A stretch of DNA of 64,000 bases from Paenibacillus amylolyticus (GCF_003719335.1 NZ_RIAS01000015.1:62001-126000); one strand, 5' to 3'; positions 18,285 to 28,056 are shown, counted from the first letter of the stretch. Made by a program: numbers and translations. The notes: generated from the sequence alone by a model not told the origin.

Positions 18285-19025
18285 ATGAACGCAACAGAGC
18301 AACTGGCTGCCTGGATTCAGGAAAGCTCACGCATCGTTTTTTTCGGAGGAGCCGGAACTTCAACGGAAAGCGGGATTCCCGACTTTCGCTCGGCTGCGGG
18401 ACTGTACCAGACGGAGCAGCATTCCCCTTATCCTCCAGAGGAACTGTTAAGCCGACATTTTTTTGATCAGCACGCTGATATTTTTTATGATTTTTACCGG
18501 GGGAAAATGCTTCATCCCGATGCGGAACCGAATGGTTGTCATCGTTTGCTTGCCAGGCTGGAGCAGGAGGGAAAACTTCACGCTGTCATTACGCAAAACA
18601 TAGATGGCCTGCATCAAAAGGCAGGCAGCAGTCATGTGCTGGAGCTTCATGGTTCGGTTCATCGCAATGCTTGCATGGATTGCAAACAGTTCTATTCGCT
18701 GCATGACATTATGCAATCGAAAGAGGTTGTACCCCGTTGCTCGTCATGCGGAGGTGTAGTCAAGCCTGACGTAGTCTTGTACGAAGAAGAACTGGATCAG
18801 ACAACGTTATATCATGCCATCGACGCCTTGTCTTCAGCAGATTTACTGCTTGTAGGTGGGACTTCGCTGACGGTATATCCTGCAGCCCAATTAATTACGT
18901 ATTTTCAGGGAAAACATACGGTGTTACTCAATGCTACACCAACTGCTTATGATCACCGGGCAGATTTGCTGATTACAGAGCCGATTGGCGAGGTAATGAA
19001 GGGTGTAGACCAGCTAATTGGTTGA
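18285..19025 (+). CDS. NAD-dependent protein deacylase (sirtuin)
   Basis: A 246-residue Sir2-family enzyme. The NAD-binding motifs GAGTSTESGIPDFR and TQNIDGLH, the catalytic His in LELHGSVH and the zinc cysteine pairs CMDC and CSSC are all present. Length and motifs fit bacterial CobB/SrtN-type deacylases that remove acetyl or other acyl groups from lysines. AAGGAGGAG precedes the ATG at 18285. It lies in a run of four short-spaced genes, ending with an aldo/keto reductase. Confidence 0.92.
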   Translation: MNATEQLAAWIQESSRIVFFGGAGTSTESGIPDFRSAAGLYQTEQHSPYPPEELLSRHFFDQHADIFYDFYRGKMLHPDAEPNGCHRLLARLEQEGKLHAVITQNIDGLHQKAGSSHVLELHGSVHRNACMDCKQFYSLHDIMQSKEVVPRCSSCGGVVKPDVVLYEEELDQTTLYHAIDALSSADLLLVGGTSLTVYPAAQLITYFQGKHTVLLNATPTAYDHRADLLITEPIGEVMKGVDQLIG

Positions 19026-19135
19026 TACAAAGTTGTGAACCAGCTTTTATTAAATGCATTGAACGGAATTATGGGCATCCTCTGGCTCAGGCTTGGAATC
19101 AGGATGCGCGAACCTGTGGAAAGAAGGGATTCATG

Positions 19136-20152
19136 ATGGTCTATGTAGCTGCTGAAACACGCTATGAAACGATGAAATATAACCGCGTGGGACGTTCGGG
19201 CCTTAAGCTGCCAGCGATTTCACTTGGACTGTGGCATAATTTTGGTGGAATTAACAGTATAGAGAATGGACGCAACATGATTACACGTGCGTTTGATCTC
19301 GGGATTACACATTTTGATTTGGCAAACAACTATGGCCCACCTGCAGGTTCAGCGGAGGAACTGTTTGGTCAGGTGCTGGCTCAGGATCTGAAACCATACC
19401 GGGATGAACTGATTATTTCCTCCAAAGCCGGATATTATATGTGGCCAGGGCCTTACGGTGAGTGGGGGTCCCGCAAATACTTGATTTCCAGTCTGAATCA
19501 GAGTCTAACTCGAATGGGACTGGATTATGTGGATATATTTTATTCACACCGTTATGATCCAGATACACCACTGGAAGAAACAATGATGGCACTCGATCAT
19601 ATGGTTCGTTCAGGCAAGGCACTCTATGTTGGCATCTCCAATTATCCTGCAGAGCAAACGAAACAGGCGGCTGAGATTTTAAAAAGCCTCGGTACACCGC
19701 TGCTGATTCATCAGCCAAGGTACTCCATGCTCGATCGCTGGATTGAGGATGGACTTCAGGATGTACTGGATGAGTATGGAGCAGGCAGCATTGCGTTTTG
19801 TCCATTGGAGCAAGGCGTACTTACAAACAAATATTTGAATGGCATTCCGGAAGATTCACGTGCCAAAGGCCCTTCTGTATTTCTGAATGAAAATAATATC
19901 TCTCCCGAAACACTTCGTAAGGTACGTGCTCTGAATCAGATTGCAGCAGCCCGCGGCCAGAGTCTTGCCCAGTTTGCACTGGCATGGGTACTGCGCAATG
20001 GAAGAGTCACGTCTGCGCTAATTGGCGCAAGCCGTCCGTCTCAGATTGAAGAGAACGTAGCTGCGCTTAGTCAGCTGGAGTTTTCCGCAGAGGAACTAGA
20101 GCGGATTGAGTCGATTTTGCGACCAGAGTCTACGAATAAAAACAAAGATTAG
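19136..20152 (+). CDS. Aldo/keto reductase, YghZ type
   Basis: A 338-residue aldo/keto reductase, close in length and N-terminal sequence to E. coli YghZ (L-glyceraldehyde 3-phosphate reductase). The catalytic tetrad is visible: Asp and Tyr in DLANNYGPP, Lys in SSKAGYYM, His in YSHRYDP. Near the C-terminus, ALIGASRPSQIEEN contributes to NADPH binding. ATG at 19136 (or the adjacent 19133) follows GAAGGG and matches the family start; an open frame reaches back to 19022 without support. A strong terminator follows. Confidence 0.88.
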   Translation: MVYVAAETRYETMKYNRVGRSGLKLPAISLGLWHNFGGINSIENGRNMITRAFDLGITHFDLANNYGPPAGSAEELFGQVLAQDLKPYRDELIISSKAGYYMWPGPYGEWGSRKYLISSLNQSLTRMGLDYVDIFYSHRYDPDTPLEETMMALDHMVRSGKALYVGISNYPAEQTKQAAEILKSLGTPLLIHQPRYSMLDRWIEDGLQDVLDEYGAGSIAFCPLEQGVLTNKYLNGIPEDSRAKGPSVFLNENNISPETLRKVRALNQIAAARGQSLAQFALAWVLRNGRVTSALIGASRPSQIEENVAALSQLEFSAEELERIESILRPESTNKNKD

Positions 20153-20198
20153 CATCCGTCCCATATATGGGGAAGCTCGTACAAATAAATCACAACCC

Positions 20199-20238
20199 AA
20201 AAGTGCATCTTAGCCATACAGGCAAGATGCACTTTTTT
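20199..20238 (+). terminator. Terminator after aldo/keto reductase gene
   Basis: AAAAGTGCATCTT and AAGATGCACTTTT pair over 13 bp with a 12-nt loop, followed by T residues; the A-rich left arm could also serve the minus-strand regulator. Confidence 0.9.
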
Positions 20239-20321
20239 AACATGTGATCATAATTCAGTTATTCCGTTTTTTTGTTCATACTTACGAGGTGAGGCTCTCT
20301 CTTTTATTTGAAGAAGTGACT

Positions 20322-21287
20322 TTACGTACCTTTTGAGCGTAACGGACGCGCGAGCAGTTTCTCTCGATAGAGAGTAGGGGCTTCGCCGTGGAAACGTTTG
20401 AATTGCCTAGAAAAATACAGAGCATCAGGCATACCAACAGAGGCAGATACCTGTTCAATCGACAAATCTGGCCGTTCCCGCAATAGTTGACGTGACTTGT
20501 CGATCCGTAGTTTCAACAAATAGGTCACAGGGGTGAGTCCGGTTTCCTGTTTGAAAATACGCGATAGATATGCACGGTTATATCCGAGACTCTCCGACAT
20601 TTGTTCAATGGATACAGGGTAAGCGTATTGAGTGGACATATATTGAATCATCTGTTTCACCGTCCGCCGGATGGAGGATTCTCCTGAAGTTAATGTCTGT
20701 CCCTCCGAGAGATGAGTCTGGGCCTCGGCTAAAATCATATACAATGTACCGAGTGATGTATAATGGGCGCTCTCTTTCCGCTCGGCAAAAGCATCTTGCA
20801 TGACCGACAGCCAATTGGATATGTCACAGGCTGTACCTGCATGAAAAACAGATTTCTCGGGCCTAAACCCGGCCTGTTCGACGTGCCGGGCAGCTTCACT
20901 GCCTGTGAAGGCAATCCAGCGGTATTGCCATGGCTTGCGGGCATGGGACTGGTAGCTTACCAGTTGTCCCGGATGGATCAAAAAACAATCCCCCGCGGCA
21001 AGGTCGTAGGTGTGCAGTTCCGTACGGAACGTACCGGCTCCTTTTTCTACATAATGCAAAAGATAATAATCATATAGCTTCGGTCCAAGTGCATGTCCGG
21101 GGAGGGTCTGGCTTGCGCCGGCAAACAGGACATGCAGTGCCCCTCGGTTATCATAGGTGGGATTGGAGGCAACCGAATAACTAAGTGCTCCGCTTTTGCT
21201 TATAGGTGATTCCGGTGAAAGCCTGGAGCTGGACGAGCCGGTTGTATTATGGGATGCTTCTGCTGGATTTGATTTGGAATCTTTCAT
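20322..21287 (-). CDS. AraC-family transcriptional regulator
   Basis: A 321-residue regulator. After a low-complexity Ser-rich N-terminal tail of about 35 residues comes an AraC-type cupin sensing domain (about 50-190) and a C-terminal pair of helix-turn-helix motifs (about 210-310; RAYLSRIFKQETGLTPVTYL and the second HTH ending in FSRQFKRFHG). It is divergent from galK with only about 165 bp between starts, so it probably controls the galactose operon, but the inducer is not known. AAGGAT precedes the ATG. Confidence 0.88.
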   Translation of the reverse strand: MKDSKSNPAEASHNTTGSSSSRLSPESPISKSGALSYSVASNPTYDNRGALHVLFAGASQTLPGHALGPKLYDYYLLHYVEKGAGTFRTELHTYDLAAGDCFLIHPGQLVSYQSHARKPWQYRWIAFTGSEAARHVEQAGFRPEKSVFHAGTACDISNWLSVMQDAFAERKESAHYTSLGTLYMILAEAQTHLSEGQTLTSGESSIRRTVKQMIQYMSTQYAYPVSIEQMSESLGYNRAYLSRIFKQETGLTPVTYLLKLRIDKSRQLLRERPDLSIEQVSASVGMPDALYFSRQFKRFHGEAPTLYREKLLARPLRSKGT

Positions 21288-21452
21288 ATGGAATCCTTCT
21301 TTCCATTATTAGAGCTTCAGTCGTTAGAATCATTATATAATTAAAGGTCACATTTATCCATATGAATCACACATGGTTTCATTTCAAGAGAGGTGGCTTC
21401 CTTGTATAATAACATTAAGAAAACCACAACAAAGAGGCGAGGTGCATCAGCT

Positions 21453-22634
21453 TTGAATGTAACTGATTTGCAACAAAAGTTTATTGAGAAGTACGGAGAA
21501 AGTGGAGCGGACATCCGTGTATTTCATGCCCCTGGGCGTGTGAATCTGATCGGTGAACATATCGACTACAACGGTGGTTATGTGCTTCCGGCCGCGCTTG
21601 AGTTTGGCACAACGTTGCTCATTCGTGAACGTACGGATAATCAATTGCAACTGGCTTCGACCAATATGTCTTACGAGGGAACACTGGACACGGCCTCCAT
21701 TGGTCAAGAGAGAACGGGAGAGTGGACAGACTACCCTGTTGGCGTTATGGTCGAACTGCAAGGCAAAGGAATCAAAGTCAAGAAAGGGTATGATTTCCTC
21801 TATCATGGCGAAATTCCAAATGGCGCAGGGCTTTCCTCATCTGCATCTCTGGAGGTGCTTACCGGATATGCGATTCAATCGATGGAAGGGGTCACGGACA
21901 TCGATACCGTGGAACTTGCGCTTTTGTCCCAGAAAGCAGAGAATGAGTTTGTTGGTGTAAACTGCGGCATCATGGATCAGTTCGCTGTAGCGAATGGTGC
22001 TAAGGATCATGCGATTCTTCTGATGTGTGATACGCTCGAGTATGAGAAGGTTCCTTTCCGCACAGGTGCTTACAAACTGATTATCGGTAACACCAATAAG
22101 CGTCGTGGATTGGTCGATTCGGCATACAATGAGCGGCGCTCTCAATGCGAGCAGGCACTTGCCACTTTGAAGGAACAGCTGCCTGCACTGAATTACCTGG
22201 CTCAATTGAAGCCGGAACAGTTTGATACCTTACAGGATCAGATCAAAGATGAGAAAGTCAGACAGCGTGCCCGGCACGTTGTGGAAGAAAATGCACGCGT
22301 CCTTGCATCCGTAGAAGCGCTGCAGAATAATGACTTGCAGACGTTTGGACAGTTGATGAATGCTTCGCATGAATCTCTACGCGATCTGTATGAAGTTAGC
22401 TGCGATGAGCTGGATGTCATGGTCGAGGAAGCACAGCGGATTCCAGGAACACTAGGTGCACGTATGACGGGTGCAGGTTTTGGTGGATGTACGGTGTCTC
22501 TGGTACACGAGAATGATGTTGAGCGTTTTGTGAGTGAAGTGGGTGCAGCGTATGAAGCACGTACGGGTCTCAAAGGTGATTTTTATGTATGTGGTGTAGG
22601 CGAAGGTGTTAACGAACTCAAGGAGGCGAAGTGA
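21453..22634 (+). CDS. galK: Galactokinase
   Basis: A 393-residue GHMP kinase that phosphorylates galactose at C1 in the Leloir pathway. Motifs in order: the galactokinase signature GRVNLIGEHIDYNGG, the ATP-binding GLSSSASLEV and the C-terminal GARMTGAGFGGC. A TTG start at 21453 (reading MNVTDLQQKF) is preferred: it gives the usual family length and has GAGGCGAGGTG about 8 nt upstream. An alternative at 21393 (GTG) adds 20 basic residues. First gene of galK-galE-galT, with galE starting 1 nt after its stop. Confidence 0.93.
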   Translation: MNVTDLQQKFIEKYGESGADIRVFHAPGRVNLIGEHIDYNGGYVLPAALEFGTTLLIRERTDNQLQLASTNMSYEGTLDTASIGQERTGEWTDYPVGVMVELQGKGIKVKKGYDFLYHGEIPNGAGLSSSASLEVLTGYAIQSMEGVTDIDTVELALLSQKAENEFVGVNCGIMDQFAVANGAKDHAILLMCDTLEYEKVPFRTGAYKLIIGNTNKRRGLVDSAYNERRSQCEQALATLKEQLPALNYLAQLKPEQFDTLQDQIKDEKVRQRARHVVEENARVLASVEALQNNDLQTFGQLMNASHESLRDLYEVSCDELDVMVEEAQRIPGTLGARMTGAGFGGCTVSLVHENDVERFVSEVGAAYEARTGLKGDFYVCGVGEGVNELKEAK

Positions 22635-22635
22635 A

Positions 22636-23625
22636 ATGGCAATTTTGGTGACAGGTGGAGCAGGATATATTGGTTCGCATACGGTGGCAGCATTGCTTGA
22701 ACGTGGCGAGGAAGTCGTTGTACTGGATAATTTGCAGACAGGGCATCGCGAGGCATTGCTTGGCGGTAAGCTGTATGAAGGTGATTTACGTGACAAGGAA
22801 ATCTTGACGAAGCTGTTCGCGGAAAATTCAATTGATGCCGTCATTCACTTTGCGGCGAACTCGCTGGTCGGCGAGAGCATGAAAGAACCGGCTAAATACT
22901 ATGACAATAACGTATTCGGCACACTTTGCCTGCTCGAAGCGATGAATGCGGCGAACGTTCGTCGCATCGTCTTCTCATCTACAGCAGCAACTTATGGTGA
23001 GCCTGAGAAGGTGCCGATCGAAGAGAGCGACCGTACGGAGCCTACGAATGTATATGGTGAAACCAAATTGATGATGGAGCGCATGATGTCCTGGTTCGAC
23101 AAAGTGCAAGATATCAAATACGTTTCCCTGCGTTACTTCAATGCAGCCGGTGCACACGAAAGTGGCAAAATCGGTGAAGATCACCAGCCGGAAAGTCACT
23201 TGATTCCGCTTGTATTACAAACAGCACTGAAACAACGTTCGCATATCGCCGTATTTGGTGATGACTATGCAACAGAGGATGGCACATGTATCCGCGACTA
23301 TATCCACGTTAGCGATCTGGCTGATGCGCATCTGCGTGCCGTGGATTACCTGCGCAAAGGGGAGAACAGCAACGTGTTCAACCTGGGTAACGGCACTGGA
23401 TTCTCGGTAAAACAAGTCATTGAAACAGCAAAAAAAGTGACCGGCCTGGATATCCCGGTTGTTCAGGAACCACGTCGGGCGGGTGACCCTGCTGTATTAG
23501 TAGCCTCATCTGCAAAAGCCAGATCCGTTCTGGGCTGGAATCCGAAATGGACAAATCTAGAAGATGTCATTCAAAGTGCATGGAACTGGCATCAATCACG
23601 CCCGGAAGGCTACGGAAAAAACTAG
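22636..23625 (+). CDS. galE: UDP-glucose 4-epimerase
   Basis: A 329-residue short-chain dehydrogenase-type epimerase interconverting UDP-galactose and UDP-glucose. The NAD-binding TGGAGYIGS, the catalytic Ser/Thr region (FSSTAATYG) and the YxxxK motif (YGETK) are intact. AAGGAGG lies inside the end of galK, and the ATG follows the galK stop after one base, showing translational coupling. It supplies UDP-glucose, which would also be the sugar donor for the glycocin glycosyltransferase encoded further downstream if that enzyme uses the SunS substrate. Confidence 0.95.
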   Translation: MAILVTGGAGYIGSHTVAALLERGEEVVVLDNLQTGHREALLGGKLYEGDLRDKEILTKLFAENSIDAVIHFAANSLVGESMKEPAKYYDNNVFGTLCLLEAMNAANVRRIVFSSTAATYGEPEKVPIEESDRTEPTNVYGETKLMMERMMSWFDKVQDIKYVSLRYFNAAGAHESGKIGEDHQPESHLIPLVLQTALKQRSHIAVFGDDYATEDGTCIRDYIHVSDLADAHLRAVDYLRKGENSNVFNLGNGTGFSVKQVIETAKKVTGLDIPVVQEPRRAGDPAVLVASSAKARSVLGWNPKWTNLEDVIQSAWNWHQSRPEGYGKN

Positions 23626-23639
23626 GAGGCGAACATCTT

Positions 23640-25238
23640 ATGTCACAGACTCAACCTGGAGCAGAGGCCACAGAGCGTACACCCGAGCAGCAGGAAGCAC
23701 TGCATGCCATTGAGCGTCTGGTCGCATTTGCCTTACAGAAAAAACTGATCGAGGAAGCGGATTACGATTATAGCCGCAATCTGCTGATGGAACAATTCGG
23801 ATTCTCAGAGCCATACGCCGGTGAACCGGATGCTACAATCCCTGAGAGCCCGCAGAGCATGCTGGACACGTTAATTGATTATGGATATACCATTGGACTC
23901 ATTCCTGAAAATAGCGACACGTTCCGTGACCTGCTGGATGCGAAAATTATGGGTCATCTGATGGCGCGCCCATCAGAAGTTGTGCGTGCTTTCCGCCATA
24001 CGGAGCAGACGGAAGGCATTGAGGCGGCAACATCGCAATTTTATGACTTGTCCATTAACTCGAACTACATCCGAATGGATCGCGTATCCAAGAACGTCTA
24101 TTGGACACAGGATACCGCTTATGGCGAGATGGAGATCACGATCAACCTTTCGAAGCCGGAGAAAAGTCCAAAGGAAATCGCTATGGCGAAGTTGCTTCCA
24201 CCTCCGGTATATCCGAAATGTCAGCTATGTCGTGAAAATGTAGGTTATGCTGGGCGGGTGAATCACCCGGCCCGCCAGAATCTGCGTGTCATTCCGCTGC
24301 AACTTAATAACGAGCCGTGGTTGTTCCAATACTCACCGTACGTGTACTACAATGAGCACTGCATTATTTTCCATCATGATCATGTGCCGATGAAATTGAC
24401 GAAGGATACCTTGCGCAGATTGCTTGCCTTTGTTCAGGAATATCCGCACTACTTTATCGGGTCTAACGCCGATCTTCCAATCGTGGGCGGTTCCATTCTG
24501 ACCCATGACCACTTCCAGGGTGGACGTCATACGTTTGCCATTCAAAACGCACAGCCAGAAGCGGTCTTCCGTCATGCGGATATGCCGGGGCTGACACTTA
24601 GCCTTGTCAAATGGCCCATGTCCGTGATGCGTCTGCATTCACATGATCCTGCGGAATTGCTAGAAGCGGGTAATGCGGTCTACGAAGCATGGAAGGTGTA
24701 TAGTGATTCCACGGTGGAGATCGAAGCCTTCAGCGAAGTAGACGGAGAGAAGGTCCCTCATAACACGGTAACTCCGATTGTTCGCCGCAGTGCGGATGGT
24801 GGGTTTGAGATGGATCTCGTTTTACGTAACAACCGTACAAATGACGAGCACCCAGAAGGCATTTTCCACCCACATCGCGAGATGCATCATCTGAAAAAAG
24901 AAAACATCGGCTTGATCGAAGTCATGGGACTGGCTATTTTGCCGGGACGTCTGAAGCAAGAACTGGACGGCATTGCCGATATCTTGGCGGGAAATACAGA
25001 GCTTGCAGAAGCTGCCCAGACAGCTGATCATGAACTGAACAAACATTTACCGTGGACAGAAGAGTTGAAGCAGGGGCGTCGCTCCAGCTTGACGAAGGAA
25101 GAAGCGGTTACACTTGTACAACAGCAGGTAGGTTTGAAATTCTCCGAAATTCTGGAGCATGCAGGTGTGTACAAACATGATGAAGCTGGACGTCAGGCAT
25201 TCCGTCGCTTCGTAAGCAGCATGGGCTATACCGAGTAA
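23640..25238 (+). CDS. galT: UDP-glucose--hexose-1-phosphate uridylyltransferase (GalT2 type)
   Basis: A 532-residue enzyme of the Firmicutes-type GalT family, longer than the E. coli type. It moves UMP between UDP-glucose and galactose-1-phosphate. The region GGSILTHDHFQGG, with clustered His, is the family hallmark. ATG at 23640 follows AGGAGG with an appropriate spacer and lies 14 nt after galE. A terminator follows 12 nt after the stop, so the operon is galK-galE-galT only. Confidence 0.94.
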   Translation: MSQTQPGAEATERTPEQQEALHAIERLVAFALQKKLIEEADYDYSRNLLMEQFGFSEPYAGEPDATIPESPQSMLDTLIDYGYTIGLIPENSDTFRDLLDAKIMGHLMARPSEVVRAFRHTEQTEGIEAATSQFYDLSINSNYIRMDRVSKNVYWTQDTAYGEMEITINLSKPEKSPKEIAMAKLLPPPVYPKCQLCRENVGYAGRVNHPARQNLRVIPLQLNNEPWLFQYSPYVYYNEHCIIFHHDHVPMKLTKDTLRRLLAFVQEYPHYFIGSNADLPIVGGSILTHDHFQGGRHTFAIQNAQPEAVFRHADMPGLTLSLVKWPMSVMRLHSHDPAELLEAGNAVYEAWKVYSDSTVEIEAFSEVDGEKVPHNTVTPIVRRSADGGFEMDLVLRNNRTNDEHPEGIFHPHREMHHLKKENIGLIEVMGLAILPGRLKQELDGIADILAGNTELAEAAQTADHELNKHLPWTEELKQGRRSSLTKEEAVTLVQQQVGLKFSEILEHAGVYKHDEAGRQAFRRFVSSMGYTE

Positions 25239-25250
25239 GGAGACCATATG

Positions 25251-25281
25251 GCATCCGTTCAATTGAGAACGGGTGCTTTTT
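25251..25281 (+). terminator. Terminator of the gal operon
   Basis: GCATCCGTTC and GAACGGGTGC pair (one G-T pair) around a short loop and are followed by five T. Confidence 0.88.
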
Positions 25282-25369
25282 GGCATGGTTAGAGATGTAT
25301 AATGGAGTAAGGAACGAAAGAAGAACAGTTAGAATGACCCACACTACATATGGAAAGGGGACAATTCAT

Positions 25370-25957
25370 ATGGAAAAGCAGCCGCTTCATCTTCCATTTA
25401 TCTCAGATGCCAAGGAACTTAAAAGCATGGTTGGGGAATCCAGCGAACGTGTGCGCAATAAAGTCATCTCGTTTGTCGATTCGCATGTTCAGTCGTTTAT
25501 CGCAAAGTCACCGTTGTTCTTCTTGTCCACTTCGGATCAGGATGGAAAATGTGATGTATCACCGCGTGGGGACGAACCCGGCTTTGTTCGTGTATTGGAC
25601 TCTTATAGACTGGTATACCCGGAACGCCCGGGCAATCGCCGAATCGATTCCTTGTTAAACATTTTGTCAGATCCAGGTGTGGGCATGTTGTTTGTGATTC
25701 CAGGATTAAATGAAGTACTTCGCATTAATGGAACAGCTCGGATTACAAAAGATGAGGCGTTTATTACAAGCATGAACTGGGATGGTAAAACCATTGGAGC
25801 AGCTGTCCTTGTGGAAGTGGAGGAATGCTTCATCCATTGTCCACGAGCGTTTCATCAGGCAGGATTATGGGATGCCGAAACATGGGCAAAATCCGAAGAG
25901 TTGCCATCGGTGAATGAGCTTCTTCAGGCACATCTGAAGATCAATGGATTGAACTAA
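25370..25957 (+). CDS. Pyridoxamine 5'-phosphate oxidase-family protein
   Basis: A 195-residue split-barrel flavin-binding protein of the MSMEG_1061-like group within the PNPOx superfamily. The stretch FLSTSDQDGKCDVSPRGDEPGFV and the NRRIDSLLNIL and INGTARIT motifs are typical. Such proteins may bind FMN or F420-like cofactors; true pyridoxamine oxidase activity is unlikely and the function is not known. ATG at 25370 has AAAGGGG 9 nt upstream. It is monocistronic, between the gal terminator and a separate promoter for the next gene. Confidence 0.82.
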   Translation: MEKQPLHLPFISDAKELKSMVGESSERVRNKVISFVDSHVQSFIAKSPLFFLSTSDQDGKCDVSPRGDEPGFVRVLDSYRLVYPERPGNRRIDSLLNILSDPGVGMLFVIPGLNEVLRINGTARITKDEAFITSMNWDGKTIGAAVLVEVEECFIHCPRAFHQAGLWDAETWAKSEELPSVNELLQAHLKINGLN

Positions 25958-25974
25958 AGTGAGCGGCTATCGAT

Positions 25975-26003
25975 TTGTTTTTCTATAAAAGGGGGACTAT
26001 AAT
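25975..26003 (+). promoter_or_regulatory. Sigma-A-type promoter for the alcohol dehydrogenase gene
   Basis: TTGTTT and TATAAT separated by 17 nt, 46 nt before the start codon. Confidence 0.6.
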
Positions 26004-26049
26004 TGAGGTTGCACTAAAAACTAAACTCCATTGGAGGCGATTATAGATC

Positions 26050-27213
26050 ATGAGATCTTTTCAATTTTATAACCCAACTCGTCTAATCTTCGGTAAAGGC
26101 CAGCTCGAAGCGTTGAAAACCGAAGTGCCGAAATATGGCAAACGGGTTCTGCTTGTATATGGCGGTGGAAGCATCAAACGCAGCGGACTGTATGAGCAAG
26201 TGCTTGGGTTGCTCAAGGAAATCGGAGCAGAAGTAACGGAGCTTGCAGGTGTAGAGCCGAATCCGCGTCTGTCCACTGTACATAAAGGCGTGGACTTGTG
26301 TAAAACGAATGGCATTGAGCTCATTCTTGCTGTTGGCGGCGGTAGTGTACTTGATTGTGCCAAAGCGATTGCCGTTGGGGCGAAATACGATGGAGATATG
26401 TGGGACTTTGCACAGCGTAAAGCTGTTGCACAAGATGCACTTCCACTCGGCACAGTGCTTACCATGGCAGCAACCGGTTCAGAGATGAACTCCGGTTCCG
26501 TAATCACAAACCAAGAAACACAAGAGAAGCTCGGTTGGGGCAGTGCGCATTCTTTCCCAGCATTCTCGATTCTTGATCCAGTAAATACCTACACGGTGCC
26601 GAAGGATCAAACGGTATACGGTATGGTGGACATGATGTCTCACGTGTTGGAACATTATTTCCATCTGGACCCAAATACACCTGTTCAACTCGGTTTCTGC
26701 GAGACGATTCTGCGTACCGTCATGGATGCAGCGCCTCGTTTGGTGGATGACCTTGAGAATTATGAGTTGCGTGAAACGATTCTGTATTGTGGAACAATGG
26801 CGCTTAACGGCGTGCTGAACATGGGACTTGCAGGAGACTGGGCAACGCATAATATCGAACATGCAGTATCTGCGGTTTATGATATCCCGCATGGCGGCGG
26901 ACTTGCAATCCTGTTCCCGCACTGGATGAGACATAACGTCGATGTGAAGGTAGATCGTTTCAAACGTCTTGCGATCAACGTGTTTGACGTGAACCCAGAA
27001 GGCAAATCCGACAGACAGATTGCCGAGGAAGGCATTGATGCTCTCAGCAAGTTCTGGACATCCATTGGTGCACCAAACCGTCTGGCTGACTATGATATTG
27101 ATGACAGTCAGATCGAGGTTATGGCGGATAAAGCGATGCTATTTGGGCCGTTCGGTAACTTCAAAAAGCTGCAACGTGAAGATGTGGTATCCATCTACAA
27201 AGCTTCGCTGTAA
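26050..27213 (+). CDS. Iron-containing alcohol dehydrogenase (YugJ/BdhA-like)
   Basis: A 387-residue group III alcohol dehydrogenase, similar to NADH-dependent butanol dehydrogenases (YugJ/YugK). The dinucleotide-binding GGGSVLDCAKAIA segment and the metal-binding residues (Asp and His in GMVDMMSHVLEHYF, His in DIPHGGGLAILFPHWMRH) are present. It likely reduces aldehydes to alcohols in fermentation or detoxification. GGAGG lies upstream, with its own promoter and a strong downstream terminator. Confidence 0.9.
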   Translation: MRSFQFYNPTRLIFGKGQLEALKTEVPKYGKRVLLVYGGGSIKRSGLYEQVLGLLKEIGAEVTELAGVEPNPRLSTVHKGVDLCKTNGIELILAVGGGSVLDCAKAIAVGAKYDGDMWDFAQRKAVAQDALPLGTVLTMAATGSEMNSGSVITNQETQEKLGWGSAHSFPAFSILDPVNTYTVPKDQTVYGMVDMMSHVLEHYFHLDPNTPVQLGFCETILRTVMDAAPRLVDDLENYELRETILYCGTMALNGVLNMGLAGDWATHNIEHAVSAVYDIPHGGGLAILFPHWMRHNVDVKVDRFKRLAINVFDVNPEGKSDRQIAEEGIDALSKFWTSIGAPNRLADYDIDDSQIEVMADKAMLFGPFGNFKKLQREDVVSIYKASL

Positions 27214-27265
27214 ATGAAATAAGGAACTTGGTGTATAAGCTTAATATTCATTGGACTACTGATAT

Positions 27266-27302
27266 AAACGCAAGTCTCCTGTTGGAGGCTTGCGTTTTTT
27301 TA
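27266..27302 (+). terminator. Terminator after alcohol dehydrogenase gene
   Basis: AAACGCAAGTCTCC and GGAGGCTTGCGTTT pair with a TGTT loop, followed by T residues. Confidence 0.93.
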
Positions 27303-27434
27303 ATGCCTAAACTACTACGAATCACTTCTGTATCCCACACTGTGAATTCGCATGGAATAGAAAAATGGAGCAATCCTGAATATTATGATGCTAATACCCA
27401 TTAGCGGTTTCTCGATACAACTCAGGAAAGATTT

Positions 27435-27460
27435 TGAAACATTATGCCTAGATGTACGTA
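27435..27460 (+). promoter_or_regulatory. Sigma-W-type ECF promoter for nfeD-flotillin
   Basis: TGAAAC and CGTA are separated by exactly 16 nt, matching the sigma-W consensus known from B. subtilis, where the homologous yuaFG operon is a sigma-W target. It lies 60 nt before the NfeD-like start. Confidence 0.75.
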
Positions 27461-27519
27461 TTTATTTACATGTGGGATGCACAGTTGGGAGAAATTGCAG
27501 CGGAGAGGAGGAAGAGGGG

Positions 27520-28056
27520 ATGGAAGCAATCTATTGGGGATGTCTCATCGGAGGAGCCGTTTTTGCCATTGTGAGTCTGGTGCTAGGTGACTTGATTGAC
27601 GGTTTGCTGGATGGTGCTTTCGAAATGCCTGGTGTTGATTTTTTTAAACCTGTTGTACTGGCGGGATCCATCACTGCTTTTGGTGGAGCAGGCATACTAC
27701 TGACGCGGTACAGCTCTCTTAGTGTGATGTCGAATCTGATCTTATCCCTGCTGATCGGTATTGCTGCAGCCATGCTGGTATTTTTCGCATATATCAAGCC
27801 GATGCGTAACAGTGACGTTTCAATTGGTTTTTCCATGAAGGAGTTAGCGGGCAAAATTGGTGAAATCACGATTCCGGTACCGGCAAACGGATTTGGTGAA
27901 GTCATGATTCGTTTTGCATCGGGCAACACCATTCAGACAGCGTCCAGCTTCGAACAGCTTCCCATTGCGGTGGGGGCACGAGTGGTTGTCATCGATGTGG
28001 TGGACGGCGTATTACGCGTATCCGAGTGGGAAGAAGATGTACTTAAGGATGTCTAG
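27520..28056 (+). CDS. NfeD-like membrane protein (YuaF-like)
   Basis: A 178-residue protein with three to four hydrophobic helices in the first 95 residues and a C-terminal OB-fold NfeD domain (about 105-175, MKELAGKIGEITIPVPANGFGEV). Length and its place before a flotillin gene match YuaF of B. subtilis, which works with flotillin FloT in membrane microdomains. ATG at 27520 follows GAGGAAGAGGGG; an upstream frame from 27385 would overlap the sigma-W-type promoter. The operon is expected to respond to envelope stress. Confidence 0.88.
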   Translation: MEAIYWGCLIGGAVFAIVSLVLGDLIDGLLDGAFEMPGVDFFKPVVLAGSITAFGGAGILLTRYSSLSVMSNLILSLLIGIAAAMLVFFAYIKPMRNSDVSIGFSMKELAGKIGEITIPVPANGFGEVMIRFASGNTIQTASSFEQLPIAVGARVVVIDVVDGVLRVSEWEEDVLKDV

